Shown here piece after piece: positions 13,007-21,122 of a stretch of DNA of 32,496 bases. Source of the DNA: Actinomycetota bacterium (GTDB lineage Bacteria; Actinomycetota; Acidimicrobiia; Acidimicrobiales; JAJPHE01); NCBI GenBank assembly GCA_027315345.1, contig DAHUYE010000027.1, positions 1-32,496 on the forward strand, read 5' to 3'. A program made the translations under genes and the position numbers. Below the pieces are notes generated by a model that was given only the letters and a program-made list of their open reading frames with translations, ran no database searches and was not told the origin of the DNA. How positions within the stretch are numbered: the stretch's first letter is position 1; every line of letters begins with the position of its first letter.

Positions 13007-13902
13007 CAGGCGCCTGCCGGGAGCGGGCCGGTGCGGGCGATCAGCACCCGTTCCCGTCCGGCCAGGTCAGTCCGTATCTCGGCGTCCAGGTGGTGCGCCT
13101 GGGCCAGGGCCGCCGACTCCGTCGCCCGCTGGGAGGCGATCTCCACCACCACCGCCGCCGGGGGGCGCAACCACACCCGGGCCCCGGCCAGGATGCGGTC
13201 GGTGGCCTCCAGCCCGGTCGGGCCCGACCACAGGGCGGCCGCCGGCTCCCACGCCGCCACCCCGGGCTCCACCTCGTCGGCCTCGGCCACGTAGGGCGGG
13301 TTGGAGACGACCAGGTCGACCCGGCCGCTCAGCTCGGCGGGCAGAGCGTCCCACCAGTCGCCCCGGGCCAGACGGACCCGGGTGGCGGCGGCGCCGGCCA
13401 GGCCGGCCAGGTTGGCCGAGGCCACCTCCAGGGCCGCCTCCGAGGCGTCGGTGGCCCACACCTCGACCGGGCCGGCCACCGGCGGCGCCTCCAGGGCCAG
13501 GGACAGAGCGATGGCCCCGGACCCGGTGCCCAGGTCCACCACCACCAGCGGCCGCCGGTGGCCCCGCTCGGCCCGAAGCCGGCGCAGCTCGGACAGGGCT
13601 ATCTCCACCACCACCTCAGTCTCGGGCCGGGGGATGAGGACCCGGTCGTCCACCATGAGGTCCAGGTGGCGGAAACCCCAGGCCCCGGCCACGTACTGCA
13701 GCGGCTCGCCCCGGAGGCGGCGCTCGATCATGGACTCCAGGCGGGCGGCGGTCCGCTCCGGGACCGGGTCGGCCAGAATCTCCATCAGCTCCGCCCCGTC
13801 GGACCCGGAGGCCGCCTCCACCAGCCGGCGGGCGTCCCGGCGCGAGCCCAGAGCGGCGGTGGCCGAGGCCAGCAGGTCGGACCAGGTGGCCGGGGTGGTC
13901 AG
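13006..13902 (-). CDS. prmC: Peptide chain release factor N5-glutamine methyltransferase
   Basis: PrmC methylates the glutamine of the GGQ motif in release factors; prfA, its substrate gene, lies immediately upstream. Motifs are DLGTGSG (SAM binding, about 123-129) and NPPYVAEADE (catalytic NPPY, about 201-204). The only standard start in the frame is GTG at 13821, which removes part of the N-terminal helical domain. Reading on upstream gives TWSDLLASATAALGSRRDAR, followed by RLVEAASG, the normal PrmC N-terminus, back to CTG at 13902. That codon overlaps the prfA TGA as CTGA, in the same geometry as the GTGA overlaps elsewhere here. I therefore place the start at CTG (298 residues). Confidence 0.88.
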   Translation of the reverse strand: MTTPATWSDLLASATAALGSRRDARRLVEAASGSDGAELMEILADPVPERTAARLESMIERRLRGEPLQYVAGAWGFRHLDLMVDDRVLIPRPETEVVVEIALSELRRLRAERGHRRPLVVVDLGTGSGAIALSLALEAPPVAGPVEVWATDASEAALEVASANLAGLAGAAATRVRLARGDWWDALPAELSGRVDLVVSNPPYVAEADEVEPGVAAWEPAAALWSGPTGLEATDRILAGARVWLRPPAAVVVEIASQRATESAALAQAHHLDAEIRTDLAGRERVLIARTGPLPAGA

Positions 13903-14963
13903 TCCTCGCCCCGGAGCTGGCGGGTCCGCTCATCGGTGACCAAGGCGTCAACCACATCATCCAGCTCACCCAGGAGGATCCGGTCGAGGCGGTGGATGGT
14001 CAGGCCGATGCGGTGGTCGGTGACCCGGTTCTCCTTGTAGTTGTAGGTCCGGATTTTCTCCGAGCGGCCTCCGCCGCCCACCTGGCTGCGGCGCTGCTGG
14101 GAGGCCTCGGCCGCCTGCTTGTCCTGCTCGGCCTTAAGGAGCCGGGCCCGCAGCACCAGCATGGCCTTGGCCCGGTTCTGGATCTGGCTCTTCTCGTCCT
14201 GCATGGCCACCACCGTCCCGGTGGGTAGGTGGGTGATGCGCACGGCCGAGTCGGTGGTGTTGACCGACTGGCCCCCGGGACCGGTGGATCGGTAGACGTC
14301 GACCTTCAGGTCGTTGGGGTCGATCTCCACATCCACCTCCTCGGCCTCGGGCAGCACGGTGACGGTGGCCGAGGAGGTGTGAATCCGGCCCTGGGACTCG
14401 GTGACCGGGACCCGCTGGACCCGGTGGGGCCCACCCTCGTGCTTCATCCGGCTCCAGACGCCGTCCCCGTGGAGGGAGAAGGTGACCTCGTTGAAGCCCC
14501 CCATGTCGGAAGGGTCGGTCCCAAGGACCTCCATCTTCCAGCCCATGTGCTCGGCGTAGTGGGAGTACATGTCGAAGAGGTCCTTGGCGAAGAGGTTGGC
14601 CTCCTCGCCCCCCTCGGCGCCTCGGATCTCCACGATGACGCCCTTGTCATCGTTGGGGTCCTTGGGCAGGAGCTCGACCTTGAGCTCCTCCTCCAGGACG
14701 GCCATGCGGGCCTCGGCCGTTTCGATCTCGTCCCGCAGCATCTCCCGCTCCTCCCCGGTGGCCTCCCCGTAGAGCTCCCGGGCCGCCTCCACGTCGGCGG
14801 CGGCCCGTCGGTAGGCCCGGTAGCGCGACACCACGGCGTCGAGCTGCTTGTACCGGCGCGACACGGCTGTCCGGCGGTGCTGGTCGGCTATGACCTCGGA
14901 GTCCGAGAGCTGTCCCAGGACGTCCTCGTACTCCTGCTCGAGGTCATCCAGGCGGTCGAACAT
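13899..14963 (-). CDS. prfA: Peptide chain release factor 1
   Basis: RF1 recognises UAA and UAG and triggers peptide release; 354 residues, normal length. The codon-recognition tripeptide is PVT (186-188, in RVPVTESQGRIHTSSAT), which marks RF1, not RF2. The catalytic GGQ is at 230-232 in STGPGGQSVNTTDSAVR. The C-terminal SEKIRTYNYKENRVTDHRIG is typical. The ATG at 14963 lies 75 bases after the rpmE stop, without a clear ribosome-binding site. The stop overlaps the proposed CTG start of prmC. Confidence 0.97.
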   Translation of the reverse strand: MFDRLDDLEQEYEDVLGQLSDSEVIADQHRRTAVSRRYKQLDAVVSRYRAYRRAAADVEAARELYGEATGEEREMLRDEIETAEARMAVLEEELKVELLPKDPNDDKGVIVEIRGAEGGEEANLFAKDLFDMYSHYAEHMGWKMEVLGTDPSDMGGFNEVTFSLHGDGVWSRMKHEGGPHRVQRVPVTESQGRIHTSSATVTVLPEAEEVDVEIDPNDLKVDVYRSTGPGGQSVNTTDSAVRITHLPTGTVVAMQDEKSQIQNRAKAMLVLRARLLKAEQDKQAAEASQQRRSQVGGGGRSEKIRTYNYKENRVTDHRIGLTIHRLDRILLGELDDVVDALVTDERTRQLRGED

Positions 14964-15038
14964 GGTTCTAGTAAAGCCGGGCGGGACCGGAGCCCCGGGG
15001 GCCGTCGGTCCGGCCGGCGGTTACGAGCGGGCGGGCGA

Positions 15039-15251
15039 TTACGACTTGGTCTTGCGACGGCCGTAACGGCGCTCGAAGCGCTCCACCCGGCCCCCGGTGT
15101 CGACCAGCTTCTGCTTGCCCGTGTAGAAGGGATGGCACTCGTTGCAGAGCTCGACGTGGAGGTCGGGCTTGGTCGAGCGGGTGGTGAACTGGTTCCCGCA
15201 GGAACAGCGGACCGACGCCTCGACGTAGGTGGGGTGGATTTCGGTCTTCAT
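15039..15251 (-). CDS. rpmE: Ribosomal protein bL31, zinc-binding type
   Basis: A protein of the large ribosomal subunit, 70 residues. Four cysteines (16, 18, 36, 39; CSC and CNEC) form the zinc ribbon of the C+ type, in contrast to the zinc-free paralogue that replaces it under zinc shortage. The start MKTEIHPTY is canonical. AGGAG lies close before the ATG, inside the 28-bp gap after rho. Confidence 0.97.
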   Translation of the reverse strand: MKTEIHPTYVEASVRCSCGNQFTTRSTKPDLHVELCNECHPFYTGKQKLVDTGGRVERFERRYGRRKTKS

Positions 15252-15279
15252 GGCTCCTGAATTCTACCTGGCCGCCGGC

Positions 15280-17133
15280 TCATGCCGGAGGGGTCGGTCC
15301 CTTGGCTATCTCGGCCAGGAACTCGTTGTTGCTCCGGGTCGACTTGATCTTGTCCATGAGCAGCTCCAGGCCGGCGGCGGCGCTGCCCTCGCTGCCCAGG
15401 GCGTTGAGGACCCGGCGCAGCTTCCAGACCTGCTGGAGCTGGGAGCGGTCGAAGAGGAGCTCCTCGTGGCGGGTGGAGCTGGCGTTGACGTCGATGGAGG
15501 GGTAGATGCGCCGCTCGGACAGCTTGCGGTCCAGCCGAAGCTCCATGTTGCCCGTGCCCTTGAACTCCTCGAAGATGACCTCGTCCATGCGGGAGCCCGT
15601 CTCCACCAGGGCCGTGGCCAGGATGGTGAGGGACCCGCCCTCCTCGATGTTGCGGGCCGACCCGAAGAATTTCTTGGGCGGGTAGAGGGCCGCCGAGTCC
15701 ACCCCACCGGAGAGGATGCGCCCGGAGGCGGGGGCGGAGAGGTTGTAGGCCCGGGCCAGGCGGGTGATCCCGTCCAGGATGATGACCACGTCCCGGCCCG
15801 TCTCCACCATGCGCTTGGCCCGCTCGATGGCCAGTTCGGCCACCTGGGTGTGCTCCTCGGCCGGGCGGTCGAAGGTGGAGGCCACCACCTCGCCCTTGAC
15901 CGAGCGGCGCATGTCGGTGACCTCCTCCGGACGCTCATCGACCAGGAGGACCATCAGATGGACATCGGGGTTGTTGGCCTCGATGGAATGGGCGATCTGC
16001 TTCATGACCGTGGTCTTACCGGCCTTGGGGGGACTCACGATCAGGCCCCGCTGGCCCTTACCGATGGGCGAGAGCAGATCGACTATCCGGGCCGTCATGT
16101 TGGCCGGGTCCCCCGGCATCTCCAGCAGGAGACGGTCATCGGGGAAGAGGGGGGTGAGGTCCTCGAAGCGGGGCCGCTGGCGGGCCTCGTCCGGGGTCAT
16201 GCCGTTGACGGTGTCCACCCGCAGCAGGGCCGGGTACTTCTCGTTGCTGGAGGCCGGTCGGCTGGCTCCCTCCAGGTAGTCGCCCTTGCGAAGGGCGAAG
16301 CGCCGGACCTGGCTCATGGAGATGTAGACGTCCCGGGGGCTGGGCAGGTAACCGTTGGCCCGCAGGAACCCGAAGCCCTCGTCCCGCAGGTCCAGCAGGC
16401 CCTTGACCGGCACCGGCTCGCCCTGGAAGGGCTGGTCGGGCCCGGCGCCCTGCGTCTCGCTGCGCTCGGTCGGCCGATCGCGGTCCCGGCCCCGCCGGCG
16501 GCGGTTGCGTCGATTACCAGGTTCGGAGTTGGGATCCAAGGGACGAGCGAAGCGCTCCCCCTCCGCACTGCCCCGCTCCCCACCTTCCCCGGGCCCGGCG
16601 TCGGAGCCGGCGGCCTGGGGGGCGAAACGGTTGCCTGAGCCCTCGGCCTCGTGGCCGTCTGCCCCGTCCGCGCCGTCTGCGCCGTCGGAGCCGGCGCCGG
16701 AAGACGGGTCGGAGGCATCCTCGGAGCGGTTCCGGCCCGCCGATCCGTTGGCGGAACCGGCCCCGGCCTCGTCTCCGGAGTCGTCCAGCCCGGCCGGGCG
16801 GGGCTCGTGAGGGAGGGCGGAGGTGACTTCCGGGGAGGAGTCGGGATCACCGGCCGCGGATTCGGCCGCGGCCCGGGCGGCCCGGGAGACCCGGGTGCGG
16901 CGCACAGCAGGCTCGGCGGCGGTGACGGCTTCCCCGGCGGACGACTCGGCGTCCCCGGTGGAAGATCCTGGGTCCTCGGCGCCACCGGTCACGATGCGGA
17001 GGATCCCGTCGATCAGGTCGGACTTCTTGGTCCGGCTGGCCGGCTTGAGGCCCATGGCCTCAGCGATGGCGTGGAGCTCGTCCCGCTCCTTGCGCTCCAG
17101 AACCGAGCGTTCGAGCTGCTGCTCAGCGCTCAT
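15280..17133 (-). CDS. rho: Transcription termination factor Rho with long disordered insert
   Basis: The hexameric RNA helicase that ends factor-dependent transcription; 617 residues, versus about 420 in E. coli. Order: Rho-N helical domain (about 17-50), a ~185-residue acidic Ser/Gly/Ala-rich linker with a short Gly-Ala-Asp run and a basic patch of Arg/Asn near 210, the RNA-binding cold-shock-like domain (about 240-295, [20 protein letters not shown]), then the ATPase with PPKAGKTT (368-375), [11 protein letters not shown] and the [11 protein letters not shown] block. The long insert is usual for actinobacterial Rho. The ATG at 17133 has GAGAGAGG six bases upstream. About 270 bases of leader and candidate regulatory structure precede it. 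Confidence 0.96.
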   Translation of the reverse strand: MSAEQQLERSVLERKERDELHAIAEAMGLKPASRTKKSDLIDGILRIVTGGAEDPGSSTGDAESSAGEAVTAAEPAVRRTRVSRAARAAAESAAGDPDSSPEVTSALPHEPRPAGLDDSGDEAGAGSANGSAGRNRSEDASDPSSGAGSDGADGADGADGHEAEGSGNRFAPQAAGSDAGPGEGGERGSAEGERFARPLDPNSEPGNRRNRRRRGRDRDRPTERSETQGAGPDQPFQGEPVPVKGLLDLRDEGFGFLRANGYLPSPRDVYISMSQVRRFALRKGDYLEGASRPASSNEKYPALLRVDTVNGMTPDEARQRPRFEDLTPLFPDDRLLLEMPGDPANMTARIVDLLSPIGKGQRGLIVSPPKAGKTTVMKQIAHSIEANNPDVHLMVLLVDERPEEVTDMRRSVKGEVVASTFDRPAEEHTQVAELAIERAKRMVETGRDVVIILDGITRLARAYNLSAPASGRILSGGVDSAALYPPKKFFGSARNIEEGGSLTILATALVETGSRMDEVIFEEFKGTGNMELRLDRKLSERRIYPSIDVNASSTRHEELLFDRSQLQQVWKLRRVLNALGSEGSAAAGLELLMDKIKSTRSNNEFLAEIAKGPTPPA

Positions 17134-17316
17134 GTACACCTCTCTCGGGCCGCCGGGGGCAGAACCACCGGCGGCAGTCGTGGTTGCGTCGCGACCCGGT
17201 CGGGAGGCGGCGGGTGACCGCCATTCCCCCTGCCGATGGCGTCGCCAGCCGGCGCCCGGCGTGACAGACCACACTCACGCAGGAAGGGAACGGTCGCAAT
17301 GGGGCTTAGCCGTGAG

Positions 17317-17344
17317 GCACCGCCCCCTAGACGACACGCGGTGC
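17317..17344 (-). promoter_or_regulatory. Hairpin at the 5' end of the predicted rho leader
   Basis: GCACCGC (17317-17323) pairs with GCGGTGC (17338-17344), a 7-bp stem with a 14-base loop. If transcription starts from the TAGCAT hexamer just upstream, this hairpin would be the very first element of the rho mRNA, about 185 bases before the start codon. It could stabilise the message or take part in feedback control; rho is autoregulated by attenuation in E. coli. Confidence 0.4.
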
Positions 17345-17350
17345 GCCTAC

Positions 17351-17379
17351 ATGCTAGGCCCCGTTGAGCCGGGCAACAA
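17351..17379 (-). promoter_or_regulatory. Candidate rho promoter
   Basis: On the minus strand TTGTTG (17379-17374) and TAGCAT (17356-17351) are 17 bases apart. The -10 fits TAnnnT; the -35 matches only the TTG core. The predicted start is near 17344, leaving a leader of about 210 bases before rho. Confidence 0.4.
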
Positions 17380-17391
17380 ACCGGGCCCGGC
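17368..17391 (-). terminator. Hairpin after thrC (possible weak terminator)
   Basis: GCCGGGC (17368-17374) and GCCCGGC (17385-17391) form a 7-bp stem with a 10-base loop, 14 bases past the thrC stop. There is no T-tract, and the stem and loop overlap the candidate -35 of rho, so only one of the two readings may be right. Confidence 0.35.
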
Positions 17392-17404
17392 GTTGCGGCC
17401 GGGA

Positions 17405-18451
17405 TTACAGGCCGAGTTCGGCCCGGATGATGTCGAAGTCCGGGTCCACCGCCATCGGCACGGGGATCTGGCCGATGGCGATGTCGGGATCCTTGAGGCC
17501 GTGGCCCGTGAGGACGCACACCACCCGGGAGCCGGCGGGCACTCCGTAACGGATCAGGCCGGCCACCGAGGCGGCCGAGGCCGGCTCACAGAAGATGGAC
17601 TCCTGGCCGGCCAGGAAACGGTAGGCCTCCAGGATCTCCTCATCGGTCACGGCCCGGATGGCGCCGCCCGACTCGGAGGCGGCGGCGGTGGCGCCGTACC
17701 AGGAGGCCGGATTACCGATGCGGATGGCGGTGGCCACCGTCTCGGGGAACTCGATGGGATGTCCCTCGACTATGGGGGCGGCCCCGGCGGCCTGGAAGCC
17801 GAGCATGGCCGGCAACCGTGAGGAACGGCCCGCCTGGCGGTACTGGAGGTATCCCTTCCAGTAGGCGGTGATGTTGCCGGCGTTGCCGACCGGGATGCAG
17901 TGGTACTCGGGGGCGTCGCCCAGGGCATCGACTATCTCGAAGGCGCCGGTCTTCTGGCCCTCGATGCGGTCGGGGTTGAAGGAGTTGACGGCAATGACCT
18001 GGCCCAGCTTCTCCAGGTCCCTCACCATCTGCAGGCAGACGTCAAAATTGGCCCGGATCTGCAGGACCCGGGCGCCGTGGATGAGGGCCTGGGCCAGCTT
18101 GCCCAGGGCGATGTGGCCCTCGGGGATCAACACGGTGCAGGTCAGCCCGGCCCGGGCCGCGTAGGCGGCGGCCGAGGCCGAGGTGTTGCCGGTGGATCCG
18201 CACACCACCGACTTGGCCCCCCGGCCCAGGGCCTTGGAGATGGCCATGGTCATGCCCCGGTCCTTGAAGGATCCGGTCGGGTTGGCCCCTTCCACCTTGA
18301 GGTGGACCTCGGCTCCCACCCGCTCGGACAGACGCGGCGCCGGCACCAGCGGAGTGCCGCCCTCATGGAGGCTGACCACCGGGGTGGAGTCGTCCACATC
18401 CAGGATGTCCCGGTACTCCTCGATGACGCCGCGCCAGCCGGGCGAGGCCAC
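17405..18451 (-). CDS. thrC: Threonine synthase
   Basis: The PLP enzyme that converts O-phosphohomoserine to threonine; 348 residues, the short bacterial type. Visible are [14 protein letters not shown], the PLP lysine Lys63 in [14 protein letters not shown], the phosphate-binding [18 protein letters not shown] and [15 protein letters not shown]. The start is GTG at 18451 and shares a base with the hom stop (TAGTG); GGGAGGGGAG upstream is a strong ribosome-binding site. thrB, which would supply the substrate and usually follows thrC, is absent. Confidence 0.96.
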   Translation of the reverse strand: MASPGWRGVIEEYRDILDVDDSTPVVSLHEGGTPLVPAPRLSERVGAEVHLKVEGANPTGSFKDRGMTMAISKALGRGAKSVVCGSTGNTSASAAAYAARAGLTCTVLIPEGHIALGKLAQALIHGARVLQIRANFDVCLQMVRDLEKLGQVIAVNSFNPDRIEGQKTGAFEIVDALGDAPEYHCIPVGNAGNITAYWKGYLQYRQAGRSSRLPAMLGFQAAGAAPIVEGHPIEFPETVATAIRIGNPASWYGATAAASESGGAIRAVTDEEILEAYRFLAGQESIFCEPASAASVAGLIRYGVPAGSRVVCVLTGHGLKDPDIAIGQIPVPMAVDPDFDIIRAELGL

Positions 18452-19746
18452 TACTCCCCTCCCACCACGCGCAACAGGCTGCCGACCCGCTTGACCGCGC
18501 CGAGCTGGTGCAGGCCGGTGACGGTGGCCTGGACGTCGCTCTCCTGAGCGGTGTGGGTGATGAAGATGAGCCGGGCGTCATCACCCAGGCCGGCCTGTTC
18601 CATGGAGCGGATGGACACCCGGTTCTCCCCGAAGACCTCGGCCACGGCGGCCAGCACCCCGGGGCGGTCGAGCACGTCCACATTGAGGTAGTACTGGGTG
18701 GTCAGCTCATCGATCGGCACCATGACGGCCCTGGGCCGGTGGGGCGTGGGCGAGGTGGAGCCGGCCCGCAGGTTGTGGGCGGCGTCAATCAGGTCTCCCA
18801 GCACGGCGCTGGCCGAGGGCATGCCCCCGGCGCCCCGCCCGTAGAGCATGAGCTCGCCCACCGCTTCACCCTCGATGAACACAGCGTTGAACGAACCCCG
18901 GACCGAGGCCAGCGGGTGGGACTTGGGGACCATGGCCGGATGCACCCGCACCCCGACGGCGGCCCCAGCTGTGCCGCCCTCCGACTCGGCCACCGCCAGC
19001 AGCTTCACCACATAGCCGAGGCGGCCGGCCACCTCGATGTCATCGGCGGTGACGGCGCTGATGCCCTCCCGGTACACGTCCCCGGCCATCACCTCCGACC
19101 CGAAGGCGATGGTGGCCAGGATGGCGGCCTTGGCGGCGGCGTCGAATCCCTCCACGTCGGCGGTGGGGTCCCCTTCGGCATAACCGAGGCTCTGGGCCTC
19201 GGCCAGGGCCTCGGCGTAGGACGCGCCCTCCTCGGTCATGCGGCTAAGGATGTAGTTGGTGGTGCCGTTGACGATGCCGAGGACGCGGTGGATGCGCTCC
19301 CCGGCCAGGGACTCACGAAGGGGGCGCAGCAGGGGGATGCCCCCGCCCACGGCCGCCTCATAGAGGAGGTCCACGCCGTGGGCCGAGGCCAGGTCGGACA
19401 ACTCCCGGCCGAAGTTGGCCAGGAGCTCCTTGTTGCCCGTCACCACCGGCTTGCCCGCCGACAGTGCGGCGCTGACCAGGCCCCGGGCCGGTTCGGTCCC
19501 GCCGATCAGTTCCACCACCACGTCCACGTCCGGGTCGGTGGCCACGGCGGCGGCGTCGTGGGTGAGAACGCCCTCGGCCAGATCCACGCCCCGGTCCTTG
19601 GCCAGGTTGCGCACCGCCACCCGGGTCACTTCGAAGCGCAGGCCGCAGCGGGCGGTGATCAGCTCCGCGTCGGAGTGCAGCAGCTTGAGCAGGGCGCCAC
19701 CGACCGCCCCGCAACCCAGCAATCCGACCCGCACCGCTTCGCCCAC
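18451..19746 (-). CDS. hom: Homoserine dehydrogenase
   Basis: Reduces aspartate semialdehyde to homoserine, the branch point to threonine and methionine; 431 residues. The NAD(P)-binding start is [73 protein letters not shown] and [24 protein letters not shown] are family blocks. The C-terminal ~80 residues ([21 protein letters not shown] onward) are an ACT domain, which suggests threonine feedback inhibition. The start is GTG at 19746, 18 bases after the lysA stop. Confidence 0.96.
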   Translation of the reverse strand: MGEAVRVGLLGCGAVGGALLKLLHSDAELITARCGLRFEVTRVAVRNLAKDRGVDLAEGVLTHDAAAVATDPDVDVVVELIGGTEPARGLVSAALSAGKPVVTGNKELLANFGRELSDLASAHGVDLLYEAAVGGGIPLLRPLRESLAGERIHRVLGIVNGTTNYILSRMTEEGASYAEALAEAQSLGYAEGDPTADVEGFDAAAKAAILATIAFGSEVMAGDVYREGISAVTADDIEVAGRLGYVVKLLAVAESEGGTAGAAVGVRVHPAMVPKSHPLASVRGSFNAVFIEGEAVGELMLYGRGAGGMPSASAVLGDLIDAAHNLRAGSTSPTPHRPRAVMVPIDELTTQYYLNVDVLDRPGVLAAVAEVFGENRVSIRSMEQAGLGDDARLIFITHTAQESDVQATVTGLHQLGAVKRVGSLLRVVGGE

Positions 19747-19764
19747 CGGACCAAGGTACCGGAG

Positions 19765-21051
19765 CTAACCGTCCAGGACCTCCAGACGCAGCAGGTCATC
19801 GGGGGTCTCCCGCCGCACCACCAGCCGGGCCGCGCCCCCGCCGACGAAGACGACCGCCGGACGGGTGACCTTGTTGTAGTTGGAGGCCATGGAGTGGCCG
19901 TAGGCGCCCGTGACCGGCGTCACCAGGATGTCGTCTACGGCAATATCGGCCGGGACGTGGGCATTGCGGACGATGAAGTCGCCCGATTCACAGTGCTTAC
20001 CGACCACCGTCACGGTGCGGGCCCGCTCGTCCTCCGGGCAGCGGGCCAGGAAGGTCTCGTAGCCGCTCCCGTAGAGGACGGGACGGGGGTTATCGCTCAT
20101 GCCCCCGTCCACGGCCACGTAGGTCCGCACCCCGGGGATGTCCTTGATGGTGCCCACCCGGTAAAGGGTCATGCCGGCCGCGGCGGCTATGGAGCGGCCC
20201 GGCTCGGCCGTGACCCGGGTCGATGCCGGGATGCCGAACTCGCCACAGGCCGCCTTGACCACCTCGGCCCACTGGGCCAGCGACGGCGCCGACTCATCGG
20301 CCACATAGGGGACGCCCAGCCCGCCCCCGACGCAGAGCTCGGGCAGGTCCAGCGGGCGGAAGAAGCCGGCCAGGACCTCCACCTCCCGCCGGTAGGACTC
20401 GGTCAGGAAGATCTGGCTGCCGATGTGGGCGTGGATGCCGACCAGCTCCACGGCGTCGGACCGGGACAACCGCCTTACCGCCTCCGCCGCCCGGCCCCCG
20501 GCCAGCCCGAAGCCGAACTTGGAGTCGGCCTGGCCGGTCATCACGTACTCGTGGGTGTGGGCCTCGATGCCGGGCGTGACCCGGACCAGCACCTGGGGCG
20601 GGCGCCAGTCCGGGCCGGCGGCCAGCGCCTCCAGGCGGTCGATCTCGTCAAAGGAGTCCACCACTATCCGGCCGACTCCGGCCTCCACTGCGGCCCGGAG
20701 CTCATCGGAGGACTTGTTGTTTCCGTGCATGACCACCCGGCCGGCCGGCACGCCGGCGGCCAGCACCACATGCAGCTCGCCACCGGTGGCCACGTCTATC
20801 CACATCCCCTCCTCGTGGGCCAGCCGGGCCATGGCCACGCACAGGAACGCCTTCGATCCGTAGGCCACTCCGTCCCCCCAGGCAGCCACCGCCTGGCGGC
20901 AGCGCTCCCGCAGGTGGGCTTCGTCGTAGACGAACAGCGGCGTGCCGAAGCGGGCGGCCAACTCGAGCAGGTCCACCCCGCCCACGGCCAGGTGGCCGCT
21001 CTGCGGATCCACGGCGGCGCTGTCAGGCAGGAGATAGGGAGGGATCCGCAA
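19765..21051 (-). CDS. lysA: Diaminopimelate decarboxylase
   Basis: The last step of lysine synthesis: decarboxylates meso-diaminopimelate with PLP in an alanine-racemase-type barrel. The PLP lysine is in AYGSKAFLC, and HGNNKS, GIHAHIGSQI and EPGRSIAAAAG are typical, as is CESGDFI near the C-terminus. I prefer the TTG at 21051, which gives MRIPPYLLPDSAAVD, close to actinobacterial homologues; a TAGCTT hexamer ends seven bases before it, fitting a leaderless start. The upstream ATG at 21117 would add 22 unusual residues and leave only 5 bp to argS. Neither has a clear ribosome-binding site. Confidence 0.93.
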   Translation of the reverse strand: MRIPPYLLPDSAAVDPQSGHLAVGGVDLLELAARFGTPLFVYDEAHLRERCRQAVAAWGDGVAYGSKAFLCVAMARLAHEEGMWIDVATGGELHVVLAAGVPAGRVVMHGNNKSSDELRAAVEAGVGRIVVDSFDEIDRLEALAAGPDWRPPQVLVRVTPGIEAHTHEYVMTGQADSKFGFGLAGGRAAEAVRRLSRSDAVELVGIHAHIGSQIFLTESYRREVEVLAGFFRPLDLPELCVGGGLGVPYVADESAPSLAQWAEVVKAACGEFGIPASTRVTAEPGRSIAAAAGMTLYRVGTIKDIPGVRTYVAVDGGMSDNPRPVLYGSGYETFLARCPEDERARTVTVVGKHCESGDFIVRNAHVPADIAVDDILVTPVTGAYGHSMASNYNKVTRPAVVFVGGGAARLVVRRETPDDLLRLEVLDG

Positions 21052-21122
21052 GGGATGGAAGCTAATGCCGGTGGTGACGGCAACTGTGTTGAGGGCGGGC
21101 CGCCGGCCTGGGAACATGGCTG

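Noticed and set aside
13006-13821. prmC starting at GTG 13821
   Set aside because: It would remove conserved N-terminal residues that remain in frame upstream to a CTG coupled with the prfA stop.
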